64,000 bases of DNA from the NCBI GenBank assembly GCA_037013685.1, contig CM072896.1, forward strand, positions 14,209,444-14,273,443, read 5' to 3'. The notes beneath the pieces were generated by a model that saw only the letters and a program-made list of their open reading frames with translations, searched no databases and was not told the DNA's origin. How positions within the stretch are numbered: the first letter of the stretch is position 1; each line of letters begins with the position of its first letter. Below are positions 25,061 through 37,830 of this stretch, piece by piece. Source of the DNA: Acridotheres tristis (Eukaryota > Chordata > Aves > Passeriformes > Sturnidae). The position numbers and the translations under genes were made by a program.

Positions 25061-28050
25061 TGGCAAGAGAGATGAAATGCAACTTCCAAAACAGAGACAG
25101 CAGCTAATGGTTCTGCACTAGTGTAGGGTCAACTACTCTGCTGGCAGCCACTGGAGGAAGCCCAGCTCCTGATCATCTTGAATGGATATGCCCAGAGCTA
25201 GACAAGCCATGCTGAGCTGTGCCAATAAATCCCCCAAAACAACAATTCCTGGCCTCATCAGTGTTAGCAACAACCTGTGGCTGACTGTCTGATACAGGGG
25301 CAAGTAACAACATCCCTCTGCCTGAGGTCCTTGCTGGACCACTCAGCAGTCTGGTGTGCCTCAGGGAAAGACAAGGAAAACCAATTCAACAGAATTGGCT
25401 GAAGCTGTATCTAATTCCTGCTTGCCCTCACAATAGTCTGCACATTGTAGTGGGAATTTCACCTGTCCTTATTTGTCCCAAGATAAATTAAAAATATTAA
25501 TAATGAGGTTGGTGCCATTCCACTCTGGCACCACATTACCATGCAGGATGTGCTCTCCTACACCAGTTCCTGAAAACATTCCCTCTGGAACACGGCCAGG
25601 ACATGCTGGACATGCACAGTCCCCTCATGCGCACAAATGCCACACACAGCAGAGCACCTCAGGTTCCTCCTGCATGTCTCCCTTGCAAACATGAAGTAAC
25701 AATGGAACAAGAGTAATGACCCTTTTCAGTATTTCTGCCTTATGTTTCTCCTTCACTCTCCTTTGATAGTTATTTCTGTAAATACTCTGTATTCATGCAG
25801 CAGCAGGAGACCATTACCCTTTGACAAGAGTCTGTTTCCGTTGACATCTCTAAATTATTCTCATTTGATGTGACTCAGATGGGTTACACTTAGAGAGACT
25901 TACACGGAAGTGCTTAGAAGAACAACAAAAGTTGTCAGACTGTTTTTTAAATATAAATAAATCACTAATTAAAAAAAAAAAAAAAGGTATTTCAGTATTG
26001 TAAGTGTGTGAATATCTGGAGCTTATATCTTTCCAGAACAAGAAGAATGAAAGGTCAGTTTATGACTCACAGAAAAAATAGTTTAATCTAATTTTCATGG
26101 AAGGTTCAATAGTTTAATCCAGAGCACTACTTTAACATTTTTCCTTTAATTTAGGAGTAGACTTCAAATAGAGCTGAATACCATAATAGAATGGATAATA
26201 ATATATATGAACAGTTCCCACATGGGACATAATGGGATATAACCAGTGAATAGGATAGTTTTATAAAGATACTTCTCAAACCAGAAGATCATTCCTCTGA
26301 TCAGCCAATGTTGTTGCATCTACTCCTGAGCAGTTCTGGTCCATCACAGCCCATGCCATGGGGAGATAAGGATTTAAGAGATGCAGATCACTGTCTATCT
26401 GGTGATGTAGATTATCTGAACTTCTCTGCTTTTCACTCACACTTTCTGGCAATTTCCTGTCTTGACTTAATCTTTTAAAAAGAACTCATTTAAATAATGA
26501 TCCTTCTCTAACAGTCAATTGCTTTCTCAAAGTGAGTTGATGTAAATCGAGTAGGTGGCTTGTCATCACACCATAGAAACATCAGAGAGATGCAGCAAAC
26601 TTCATCAGGCTGCAATTAGTACTTTCAGAGCAATTTATATGGTTCACTTTGTAGTGCCACTGCTGGTCCTACACAGTGAGGGCTTTTCTTCATGATTATA
26701 GATGTTACTCAAAACAGTTATAAAACTTCTTCCTTTAGAATCACACTATTTATGGGATTACTTATTACATGCATGGGCAACTGAATAAATCAGAAAGAAT
26801 TTGAAAGGCAAAACATACCCTTTTCCAGCTAAGAAAGTGTCTGTGTATATAATACCATCCTCTCGGACACTCTGTACAAAATTGTTGGTTTATTTCTTTA
26901 TAAGAATAATGACAGCCTTGCAGCTTGTTAGTGAGAAGTCTGTACCAAGGATTTGGTATTTGAAGCCTGACCTTTGAGTGGAAAACAACAGCTGAAGTGG
27001 TTATTTCTTGTCTTTGAATAAATTAAAGTACTCCTTATAGCTAGGACTGAAGGTCCCCAAAAGGCCTTTGTGCAAGTCTCCTCCTAAAGTTTCCACTGCC
27101 CCAAACATGGGTGGAGTAATTGCCTGTAGATATTGTCACAATAATGTTCTTTGGAGCCCAGTGGAAGCAGAAACAGGTGGGCACTTTGGGGCAGGCAGTC
27201 TGCAGAAGGAGCTGGTGTAGCAGAGAGCCTGGGGAGGCAGGGCACAGGCACAGGAACCCCTGGTCCCAGCTCCCCTGCACCCCTGGGGCTCCCAGCACGA
27301 TCCCCAGCACCCATCCCTGCCTCTCTCACCCTCACAGGCATCTCTGCCAAGCATGATTTCTTCCCAGATTATCACCAAGGAGGTTTTGATGCAAGGAGCT
27401 GTCAGAGGAGATAGTTTAGATGCTGGGAGGATAATCCCCATCTATCTGCTTTAAAAGGGAAGTAAATAAAAACGCTCTCCTTAAATCACAGAGGCACGTG
27501 GGTTTATTTGGCTGAACATCACCAAGGCATTTGCTCCTTGATCTGAAGGCAGAGAGTAAGGGCAGTAGCAACCTGGGGCAGGGGGAATAATAGCTACAAT
27601 AAGCACTGATGACATTAAAAGCTGCAGTGCCAGCATTCTGCAGAACAAGCCAACACTTTATATCTCCCAATTTACTATGCACTGATGCCTTACTAAGGAG
27701 TGTCTCACAAAATAGCCACCAACAGCAAATATTATCAAGGGGAATGTGTGACCACGGGCTCTTCAATTCTGCTGAATACTCAGCTGAGCTAGATTTGTGG
27801 TGAAACACCACATGATCAGAAGTCAAAGAAATAGCAAGATCACAATTGCTGTCACTGAAGACAGAAAAAAATCATACTGAAATGAGATGCAGATGTTCAA
27901 GAGTTCAGGTAAATAACCATGGGAACAGAACACCTGGGGAACTGCAAGTGGGAGCTGCACAGCTTTATAAAGAAAGCCAACCTAGTTCGAACATGAGCTT
28001 AGTTTTGTTTTAAAGTTATACATTTGAGGAAGGTATAAATAATCATAAGG
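25061..28050. other. non-coding DNA, poly-A tract inside
   Basis: No gene is recognised. A run of 15 A lies at 25971-25985. Upstream of it I see no retroposed gene or SINE body, so it is not evidence for a processed copy. Around 27080-27420 a GC-richer patch holds several overlapping frames. The 136-codon minus frame at 27416-27826 is unrecognised. Confidence 0.5.
25971..25985. repeat. poly-A run of 15
   Basis: An uninterrupted run of 15 A, with no recognisable retroposon sequence before it. Confidence 0.9.
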
Positions 28051-28084
28051 TTTCTTCCTCCTTTGTTTTGCAGGTCAGACCATG

Positions 28085-28560
28085 TTGCAAAAGTGGTTGA
28101 TCCTTTCGTTGAAATCAATGATAGAAACAACCATTTTTACCATCTAGTCTGACCCTGAATTTCTTTGATAACAACAGTATTCTTGGTTGGGATAACATGT
28201 TAGAGAAGTTCTAAGGAGTTAATATGTCAGAGATGCCTCAGAGAATGTGATTCCTGCCTCACCTGTGGCTCTGCCCATCTCAGAGCTTGGTCAGAAGCTG
28301 CTAGAGAGGCTGAAAACCTAGAGATTATGCCCTCTGAAATACCTCTTGATTTTCAGATGCCCTCTCTTTGCTATCAGTCTCTTACAGCATCTTGCTGTAG
28401 TCAAACCTGAGTCTGTCTGACACTCTTGAGCCTGGATTGGTGTGGAATTCCACAGATTGATTATTCGTATGTTACAAGAATAATCCTAGTTTAGAACTTC
28501 AGCCTGAATTTCGGAACTTTAAAAGGAGCCAATTTCTTTCAATTTGGCAGGACATTAAGG
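28085..28560 (-). mobile_element. probable ancient CR1-like relic
   Basis: At 28124-28153 the plus strand reads through CCATCTAGTCTGACC, which resembles the start (antisense) of old amniote CR1 3' ends known to me as GATCATCTAGTCTGACCTCC. About 300 bases on, at 28445-28520, TTCCACAGATTGATTATTCG and then CTTCAGCCTGAATTTC resemble the later CR1 part (TTCCAATGGATTAATTATTC; TTTCCAGTCTGAATTTG). Spacing and order fit a single, heavily decayed, minus-strand copy. The middle is hard to align by eye and boundaries are approximate. Confidence 0.45.
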
Positions 28561-28736
28561 CAAAGCTTTCAAATGTCCCAAGACATTCCTAACACAAAGT
28601 TTCACTCATGCTCTACAAAGTTTTGCATCCAATGTCCATTTTGCCCTGATGAAAAGCAGATACAATATTTATTTGCTTGTGTAAGATTGTCTCCTCTAGG
28701 CACTGGGCCCAAGTATAACAATCATCTTCTATTGAG

Positions 28737-28762
28737 AAGATGGCTTTGAACCAAGCCATCTT
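28737..28762. repeat. perfect 10-bp inverted repeat
   Basis: AAGATGGCTT and AAGCCATCTT form a perfect stem around the 6-base loop TGAACC. Pairing does not extend cleanly outwards, so it is shorter than a typical microRNA precursor. It could be a small hairpin or the relic of a palindromic transposon end. Confidence 0.6.
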
Positions 28763-30012
28763 GATGAAGTATTTCTCATAGCCTCATTTACAGCTCTGCA
28801 TCAGCCAAACAACCCAGCTACAAACAGAAATTCCAGCAGGAACTGCTTAAGTACCCTGGTACTTTGGAATCGAGGTTTGGCAGAAGAATAAAAACCAGAG
28901 AGAAATCCTTTGTGCTGCTGTCTTTTGAGCTCTGATAAAAACTGAGGCTTGCAGGGTAATTTCAAGCCATGTAACACACATGAATAGCTGTTGATAATGC
29001 AGACAAGTCAAATTAAACAAGCTAATATTAGAAACAAAGACATCCATGGCTATATGTCTACTCCAGCCATCTAGGCTGAATACCTAATTCATGCCAGAGC
29101 TGGAGGAGTAATCAATATTATTGTTGTTTATTTAATTTTAACTCTCACATTATAGCAAAGTTCTTAGAATGAGATATACAGTGATGTTTTCTAGGGCATT
29201 TTGACAAGATTAGTCATAGAATTTATTAAGAAGAAGCCTCTCATTTTTTTAAACAATATTTTAGACTTTAAAGTGAAGGAAAAACAACTTTTAAAAAACT
29301 ACACATTTTAATTTTGTTTCCCCCTTCCAGAATGGATGTTTTCTTATATTTCTGTTCTAGTGGGCAGACACTGACAAAAGTTTGGATTTGTGTTTAGATA
29401 GCTGTGACTCTTTGACTGCACTGTTCCTTTGGAACCACATCCTGCACTTGGGAACCTCAGCCTGCTGAGACACAAAAAGCACACCTGAAATGTGGAACTC
29501 AGGACTACTTTCCACCTTAATATATTCTCCTGTCTGGCAAATCTTTCCTGTGTCAGATTTAGGGCTCCATGGAAGGAAACCAGAGCAGAACTACACAGAC
29601 CTGGCCAGGTACCTGATTTGGATTTGATGGCCAATGCCTTATTCCTGCAGAATAAAAGCTCTTTGATGGCTCTGATCTAACCTGAAAGCTTTTGCAACTC
29701 CCAACATCACACACCTCCTCCAGCACCAAGCATTTCCTGAGAGGAGCCTGAAGAGCAGGGAGAAGGAGCGATTTTAGAGAGAATAAAGATGAAAGGCTAA
29801 GAGCAAGAACATGGAGAAGAAACCCTGTGTGGGTCGGGGGATCCAAACCACAGTCCCCTGCAGTGCTTTATCAGACTTTTTCCTGTCGGGAACAACCAGA
29901 GCAGCATCAGCTGGTGCCTTTCCCCTGCCCCTGCCTGGCCACAGCAGGGTGGGGAGGAGGGCGAGGGCTGCTGCCCCTCTGCTGGCTCCACCAGCATCCC
30001 CTGGCTTCTCAG

Positions 30013-30025
30013 CAGCAGGTGGCAG
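30013..30025 (+). promoter_or_regulatory. candidate CTCF core site
   Basis: CAGCAGGTGGCAG within TCAGCAGCAGGTGGCAGTGG fits the CTCF core (CCASYAGRKGGCRS) with one mismatch by eye. The surrounding patch is relatively GC-rich. Motif matches of this kind occur by chance, so it is a candidate only. Confidence 0.2.
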
Positions 30026-33000
30026 TGGCAGCTGATGAGAATGGATTTGCTCATCAGGTGCTGCTGTGTGAGCTGACACAAACCTCGCTGAGTTTCTGTG
30101 AAGTGCAGAGAGGAGAGTTTTCAAATTGCTTTATGCCTCAAGGACGCCTGTCCTCACTCAAAGGTCAAGAGCATCGAAAAGCAACCCGTTCCTGATGCTT
30201 GAAAAAGATGCAGAAGGGATTAAGCCACAGTGCCTGGCACTGACAGACAGGGGAGGGGCAGGGTTGGATAAGTGTTTGCTGAGATGTGGCAAATGCAAAA
30301 TTGATTTTCTTCTTCATTTAGCACGTTTTTCACTCTCTTCCCCAGATTCTCCACCCCTTTATGATTAAATTTAAAAACAACAGTGACTTCAAGATGCAAA
30401 CACACTTAAAAGTTTAGAGGGGAGGCATGAGGAGAGGGGTTTGAGAGAGGAATCAGCTGCAAAGAGAGAAACTTCTGAATTAGGAAAGCTGCAGGGATGC
30501 AGACATGGTATGAAAAGGAATTCTCTGAGGAAAGAAGAAGGAAATTATCTTGGTTTCTGCACACTCCATAGGCTCTGAGCTCCTGATTCCCCTGAGAGAA
30601 GGACGACATGAACACGGCTAACAAGTCAGTGGGGACCCCACCCTTGGTTTACTTGAACTTGCACAGGACTTTCCCATGTTCATTTTATTTCAGATATAGC
30701 AAACAGGAATTAATTAGACATCTTCTGGAGGAGGAAAAATATACCAAAGATTTTAAATTTAAAAGGCTTTTTATCTGTCTTTTCACCTGGCAAAAGGCTG
30801 GGAATGTTCTGTAGGTCTGTAATGTTACCCTCATTTACTGCACAGCAGGAATGTTGGGAAGCGTGTGTATGTGTGAGATAGGTTGGGAATATTCTAAATT
30901 ACAGCTATGAAAGTGTTACTTCAAATATCACAGAGCACTTTCCAACCTTCCTGTCTAATTTAACATTCAGATCTATTTGGATAATGTAAAACAAAATGAG
31001 AACAGAGTGGACCTAAAGTTTTAGCTTTAAAAAAAAATTTAATTACTTACACACACCATTACTGATGAAAACATCTGGAAAACGGGAGAAGTTGAAAAGC
31101 CACATTCAGCAACAAGACTGCAAAACAAAAAACATCTTTTTCCTTTGTATTCAACAACTGTACTACTGGGAACAGTATTTTTTAATGCTTTCCTTAAACT
31201 CATATTTCCCCTTGCTTGCCTCCTTTATAGCAGGTTTTGCAATCTCAGCTCTGCCAAGGCTTTTGTTTGGAGTAGCTGGGGACATCCTCACTCATGTGAC
31301 ATATGAACCCCTTGGCCTGTGCCATCAGTGCTTCTTTCCACACCTGGCATCCCTACAGATGCTCTGCTTAATCCAGTGCAGGTTTTTCCCAGCCATCCAA
31401 ATTAGTCCAGAGCAGACAAAGTTTGTGGTACTTACTAATTATCTGAATGCACATGCACACTGTCAGTGCTAAGCTGAACATCTCACCTACAGGGAAGGCA
31501 AGAAAAAATGTAGAGGCAAAGGGAGGTGACCCACACTGTCATCCTCAGGGAACAATTTGTTGCAGGTCAGTTCTGGCTGCTCAGGGGTGCAGTGGTCCCT
31601 TACACCTGAACTAATACAGGTCTACCATCACTATGTCCTCAGAAAATGATTACTTATTTTAAATTTTACAAGCCAGGCTAGAGTCCTCAGCTAGGCTTGG
31701 CTCTGCACATCTAAGAAATGAACATCTCAACAAGGCTTTTCATGGCTTTCAGCAGAGCATAGGTGATTATTAGAAAAGCCCCAGTTCCCAGAAATTTATC
31801 ACAGCACTGCCTGGTTTTTAACACCGTATAAAACACAAACTGAAAGAACACTAATTTCTTTTTTTTCAGCTGCAGTCAGAAACAATGTTTCCAAAGGCCC
31901 CTGCACCATATAAATCATGCATGAAAAATTACAGCAAGCAGAGTGACTGGACATGGATGTGCCCTGGGGAGCCCCAGGACACTGCACCATGGCAGCCCTG
32001 GTGGCTCAGTCCCTTCCCATGTCACAAGAATTTGAAATTATCTGCAACCTGGAAAATGGAAAATGATGCCATCAGCTACTTGTTAAACATGGAATGATTC
32101 TACATTCTATTCACTAAGTCTTTTGTGAGAACCAAGGTAAGGTCAACTTCAAAGCCTTTCTTACCTTGTCAGATCTAAAGTAGAATTATGTCAGAGAAAA
32201 CCTGAATATGGCAAGATATAACTCATACAATGTATTCCACTGAGTCTGCTTAGTGGAGATTATGAAGCTAGTTGTGCTCAATCCAGATAAAGATGAAGAA
32301 GTTTCCTCTTGGTAGATGTATATTCTGAACTGGAGCTGCCCAGCTCACAGGACTGTAGTGGACTAAGCTGCACTGCGTTTTCAAAGTTCTGTTTTAGGAA
32401 ATATTTCATGGCATAAAGCTTCCTGAGAAAAGTGTTTTCCACACTGTATGAATTGTGTCAGTGCAGTCACAATGTTCAAACCCTGCTCTGTCCTCCAGCT
32501 TGAATTCCTGTACAAGGATCAGCTCAGAGATTATGCTTGGCTCTCTCTCAGGATCTGCCTTTGGGACTGCTCTGCCCATATGCTCCCTCCTCTTTTCCCT
32601 TGAGAGCAGAGATACACAGGAGGCAGAAACCTGCTCCAGTGAGCCAGCAAAATCCAAATCCAGCAAGAAGGTGGGAGGTTTCTGGCAAAGAAGAGCCACA
32701 TCAAAGCACTCTCCAGTATCCCCCTGCCAAAAAGGGTTTTGGTACCCCTCTTCTTGCTCTGTGATGATTTACTTCTGCAGCAAAGGGAGTTTTCCATATA
32801 CTTATTAACTGTCTCCAGGAGGCTTTTGGCAAATTACATTGCCGTCTTCCTCCTTGAATGCATCCCACTGAAATCTGTATTCCTGTCACCTGCCCCCAGC
32901 TCTCTTGGTGGCAGCTCCTCTGTTCAACTCTTCTTCCACTCTGCATTCCCGTTAGACTAGCAATATCTGCATAATATCTTTGGGGGAAAAGAGCTTTTGA

Positions 33001-34174
33001 AATACAGCTTTTGTTTTAATGACAGAACAGCATATGCTGTCACTCCTCCAAGCATTTTCTAAGTGGTGAAAATGCTCTCAACTTATTTAAGTACAGTATT
33101 TTTCCACCAAGGCTCTTTGTGTAATGATGCTCCCACCTCATTTTCTTTCAGTAGTGGTGGTTGCAAACAGGGTAGATGGAATCCAAAATGATACAGGCTG
33201 CAACTCAGACAAGAACTAGCCAGGGATGGTAACAGACCCAAAAATCTAGACTCAGAAAGAAACCAGGAGGCTCTGAGATTAGGAGTCTTTGGAACAGCTA
33301 CAAAGACAACAAATACAGGCTGGACTTGCTGTCCTTTTTCATTTTGTGCACATGAAAAGCTTTTGTTAATGGATGCTGTGTGCAATATTCACTGAAGCTG
33401 CACGACTGCCTTTTGTGCCACGTTGTGGTTGGATATGGAAGTGCCCTCAGACTCAGGGCAGGCTCCCCTTGCCAGCTCACCAGATGCTTCCTGCCAGCCC
33501 AGAGTCCAGCCACAGCCCCACCCCTGGCACTCTCCCTGCAGCTGCCTGCCCTTGCTGCCAGCACATGGAATCACTCCCAGAAGTCAAGCACTAGAGGTGT
33601 TCCTGGGTGAGTTCAAGGCTGAGACATCCACCCTGCTGCTAACCCATACAGGAAGATCTGTGCTCATAGTTTGTGCCCCTGGCACAAGGACCACTGTCCC
33701 CTTGCCAGCACCTGCATGCCTGGCTCCTGCACACAGGCAGGGACAGGTACCTGTGACCTGGAACAAAACTCATGCAGCACAAGAGAGCAAAGGGCAGAGC
33801 TTGGTCACAAGATGGAAAATCTCAGAAGCCACCTCCACACTGCCCAAGGAACTTCCCATGGCTCACTTGTGCACCTCTCCTGTTTGACAGCATCTTTCTG
33901 CCTCTTCTGGCTGTGAGAACAAGTGTGATTCCAGATGGTACCTGCTCCCATGTGAGTCCCACTCCTTGTGCTTGCACATGTGTTTTGACTTGTTTTGTTT
34001 AGATTTGCAGTATCATCCCGGGCTGGACAAATACAAAGTGACTTATTGGCAAAGAGGTGGTGTTGTTTTTTTTTTAATTATTGAATTATTTCCTTGCTCA
34101 TTAGTTTTGATTACAAGTGACCATGAGTTATTTAAATCAAATTTGACCTTTGAACTCAAAACACAAACAGAAAC

Positions 34175-34201
34175 GACAGCAACAACAAACCCAACAACAA
34201 G
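34175..34201. repeat. CAA-rich stretch
   Basis: Imperfect CAA units (CAGCAACAACAAACCCAACA). Low-complexity sequence. Confidence 0.6.
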
Positions 34202-34575
34202 GTTTGTCAGTCCTAGGCCTGGTCAAAGGAGCACAGGACATGAGTGACCTTTTCTGCAGAGGCAGAGGGCTTTCTTGGAGCTCTCACTTTCCACATCAAC
34301 AGATGTTTGCTTGTTTCCCCAATGATTCCAGGAGTGAACACATAGAGCATGTGCTCTAGAGAATCTCATTATAATACACAGAGGCATCAGAGAGAAGGAT
34401 ATTCCTGCCTTTTCTTAAAATAAAGATAAGAAATCTCCATAACCCAACAAGCACACTTATATTCCCAGATTTGTTTTAAATGAGGATAGTTGGTATGTGT
34501 TCCAACAGACTGCAAATCTCTCTGCTCTGGTGTGCAGATGACACCCCCTCTCAGATATGCATCTGGCTCTAGATC

Positions 34576-34612
34576 CTTTTTCCTTTTTTTCTTTTTTTTC
34601 TTTTTTTTATTT
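34576..34612. repeat. T-rich tract (C-interrupted)
   Basis: Four T runs of 5 to 9 separated by CC or C, then TATTTCAG. It is a low-complexity polypyrimidine tract. It ends in a CAG that would look like a splice acceptor, but the following frame is closed quickly. Confidence 0.85.
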
Positions 34613-37490
34613 CAGAAAATAGTTGAAGTATGAAAGTGTAGACAGAGACTGGAGGAGTTCCAAAGGCTCAAAATGTCACCCTTGTTATTAAAGCAAAAAA
34701 AGAATGTAGGAAACTGACTGAGAAAAAGTCAAAAGTTTGTTTGTGAAAGAATCAAATTGCTCTTTCCTTCTCTAGCTGTTACCTGCAGTGTTGTTGACAC
34801 TTTCACTAATAAAATGTGAGGGCCATGCTGGATGTATCCCAAAGCAAACCTATGCATTGGGAAGATGGGATTTGCTCCATCTGATGTCCCAGTAAGGAAA
34901 CTTTCCCACCCCATGGTCGTTTTTGGATGTGCTGCCCACATTAAAAAAGATGACTCAGGATTGAGTAGAGGAAGGTGTGGAGTGACTGGAGGTGGTGCTA
35001 GCATTGCCACCCCCAAGGCTCTCCTTTGCAGGCAAGTGTAGACTGATGAAGAAGAAACAACCACATCCATCCCCACCAAGGTGACTGGAGAGGCAGTTCC
35101 TCAGCTTAGAGAAAATACCCAGCTTGGATTTGACAGTCAGAAGTAGCAGTCTGTGCCATTAGGAAGAAAAAAAGAAAAACAACCATGCTCTGGAAAGGAT
35201 TTGGCTCAGACTGGTCCTGGCAGAGCTGCATGACCCAGAGATGCAGCAGTCAGGCAGTGTAGAGGAGCTGGCTAAAGTCAGGCAAAGCTGCTCCAAATAA
35301 GTGCTCAAATAGAGTCATTCAGAGTTTATTTTTTCTATTTGCTCTGCCCATTTACAACAGAACAGCCTTACATAAAATATTCTTGTTCCATTGAATCTGT
35401 CCCAAACTAGACTCAGTGATTAAATCATGGATATTCTATGCAAACCCTTACGTGTAACTGCAAACACCCTAATGTTGTCCCTAAAGCAGAGGTCTTTTAC
35501 CTGGTCTGCAAGAGCCAGTCAACACAGAGTTGAGCTGTTTGGGGTTTTTTTTTATACCATTCTGGTATAGAATAGGATGTGAGGCACCCAACACCACTGG
35601 TAGACCTGCACAGTGTGTTATACAAAAATGTAACAGAGAAAGAATGATGCAAGAACAGAGGATGGGTCATGTGCACTTCTGTAAGTAAATTCTTAATGCA
35701 GGTGTGGTGGTCTTGGTCCAGTTCACTGTACTACAATTTACACCCAGAAATTTTCCCGGGGGTGTGAGTTTCAGTGTTATAATCACCTAAGGTAAATCTA
35801 GGTTATATTTTCATCCTATCAGGTACCACCAAGCTATTATTTAACCTTATACTTTATTACAGTTTCTGCTTCAGTCTATTTGGACAATAAGTTGTCAACA
35901 AAACACAGATTTTTAAAGTATTCTGTTCCTGAGGAATCCTCAGTCCTCCATTGCCCTAGTATCTTGTTGTCATGGTTTCAAGACCACTCCATAGTTGCTG
36001 TGTACCTTTTTATCTGGGTTTTTAACTTCATTTGACATCACAGAGGCAGCAGTTTCAATTCTGGATTGCCCAGGCTGTGGATAGTTGAGTGCACTCCAGT
36101 CCTTCCCCTGCTGCACAAGGTCTCTCCATGGCTCTGAGCATTTCCTCCCCCATCTATTTGAAGCTGTACATGCCCAGAGGACTTTTGTCCTCACCCATCT
36201 GTGCACATACACTGATCCCTACTTCAACACAAGCTGAACTGTTTGTTTGTTTTATGGTTGCAGCTGTAAATCAGAGAAAACTTAATGCTTCTTTTTCAGG
36301 TCTTGACAAGCAATCCCTGTTCTCGTGACACAGAGATCTACAGCTCTGGGCTGTGTCTCTTGGGTGTCTTTTCCACACACTAAAGCTGTGAGCAAGATTC
36401 CCAGTGGGTGAGAGCTGATGTGCTGCGGCATTCAGGAGTGAGCAGAGCTCTGGGAGCAGATCCTCCCCTGTGCAGGACCCTGGCCTTGGTGCTACTCAGC
36501 AGCACAACCCTGTGCTGTGCCTGGGCTGATCCTGTGACAGAGGGAAACACGGCTGTGCAACACACGGAGAAAAGGAATCACCCTTGTCCCCGGGGAAATT
36601 GTCCCCCGTGGGCAGCAGACAGGGACCTGTCACTAATGCCATCCCTTTCCCTCCTCCTGCTCCTCCCTGCCTCAGAACAAAAGCAGCAGAACGAGCAGCC
36701 ACACATCCCTGCTCAAAAGGCAAAAACATAAACGCCTCTCAACTTGATTTCATCTCACTCTTGCCGTGGGCAGGAGCAGCGACTTCATGAGACATTGTCA
36801 AGAGTATCAGGGGAGCTCCTTTTGTGCTTCAAGTGTAAAAAGCAAACGCCAGACCTTAACAGCAGCTTGTCCTTCTGCAGAGACAGGCACATGAGGCAGA
36901 GTGGCTCAGAGGGGCTCACAGCCAGTCCCACAGCAGGAGCAGATCAGACTCCCCCAGCTCACTGGGACTCCCTGTGGGCTCTTCCCAGGTCATTTCTCCC
37001 ACAGTGGAGACTCACTGCTCTCCATCACTGCCATCCATCCCACAATGGGAATCTGAGGCATAGAAACAAACCTCTGGCACCCCTACAAGTCTAAAGGAAG
37101 GGCTGGGTTCCACACAAGGATTCATTTCTCAGCTGTCTCCTAGCCCTGCCACAGTTCTGCAAAACATCACCTCAAACTATCCCCATCCATCCCCTGGGGA
37201 GCCAGGGACTGGATTTTGCAACTTTCCTGGGGACATGGCTGGGATAAAAGTTTTAAAAGGTGAATTAGCCACCTTCCTGAATCAGACCAATCTCCTTTTC
37301 CTATGGTAGGCATGTAAGCCATTTTCCAGCCCTTTCTTTTTCTCCCTCTTGCAACTTCTGAAAAAAACAGGACTCTTATTCAGACAGACAACTGGAAGAA
37401 CAGCAAGTCCCCACTAGGTTATATGACAATTTGTCAGGGTCCCGAGGCCCCCAGGAAATGGTGCAGGGATGATGGATGAAGGTGTGAAAC
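34613..37490. other. non-coding DNA, GC-richer to the right
   Basis: No gene or known repeat is recognised. A 7-bp inverted repeat (TATACCA-TTC-TGGTATA) lies at 35553-35569. From about 36400 to 37100 the sequence is GC-richer and several frames of 60-116 codons overlap on both strands. The acceptor-like tract ending at 36299 is not followed by a supportable exon. Confidence 0.5.
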
Positions 37491-37494
37491 AGAG

Positions 37495-37830
37495 TTGTCA
37501 CTCCACAGCCGAGGCATTAATCAAGTGTCAGGGTGGCTGAAGAGCGAGGCAGGCGAGCCTGGAGAAGGGGGCACCGGGCTGGCAGCAGGGCCCCCCTCCC
37601 GGCACCTCCTGCAGAAGGAAAATACTCCGGGAGTGACTGCAGCTCTGCACAAGAAGCAAATGGTCCTGACAATCCCCCGGGCAGTTATTCCTCGAGGAAA
37701 CACTCGTTCTTGCGTTTCAGAGAAATTTGCTGGCAAGCCCCACTCCGCTCCCCAGAGCCATCAGCAGCTGTGGCAAGTGACTCCAGCTCTCCTGGTGGGA
37801 ATGCTCACCAGCAAGCCCAGCACCACTCCA
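37495..37830. other. GC- and CpG-enriched patch
   Basis: In the part from about 37540 to 37760 roughly ten CpG dinucleotides occur, while the flanks have almost none, and GC content is visibly raised. A plus-strand frame of 162 codons (37495-37983) and a second of 113 codons run through it. The longer one continues into AT-rich DNA, where it encodes Phe/Lys/Ile-rich sequence, so it does not look like a real protein. The patch is too small for a standard CpG island. It might be a weak promoter, an old GC-rich insert or chance. Confidence 0.35.

Larger units (their letters stand above)
28561..34575. other. non-coding DNA, little recognised
   Basis: No gene or clear transposon is seen. Points noted: a perfect 10-bp inverted repeat at 28737-28762; a GC-richer patch at 29800-30040 with a CTCF-like core at 30013-30025; splice-acceptor-like tracts ending at 30692 and 31869, with no matching exon or donor that I can support; and a CAA-rich stretch at 34175-34201. 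Open frames such as 31065-31472 (135 codons) and 33423-33887 (154 codons) are not recognised and lie among equally long antisense frames. Confidence 0.5.

Noticed and set aside
25940..25985. Poly-A run as the tail of a retroposed gene or SINE
   Set aside because: Nothing upstream resembles an mRNA, tRNA-derived SINE or LINE body, and no target-site duplication is obvious.
27330..27420. Short exon after CTCTCACCCTCACAG
   Set aside because: The frame closes after about 25 codons at a TAG, no convincing donor follows and the peptide is not recognised.
31856..32100. Exon after the acceptor-like tract ending at 31869
   Set aside because: The acceptor is mainly a T run. The following 70-codon frame has no recognisable domain and no good donor.
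33423..33887. 154-codon plus-strand frame
   Set aside because: Low-complexity Pro/Ser/His-rich translation, several overlapping frames on both strands, no known family.
35965..36060. LTR-like start TGTCATGGTTTCAAGACC
   Set aside because: It resembles the opening words of some bird LTRs, but no matching LTR body, polyadenylation region or paired end follows.
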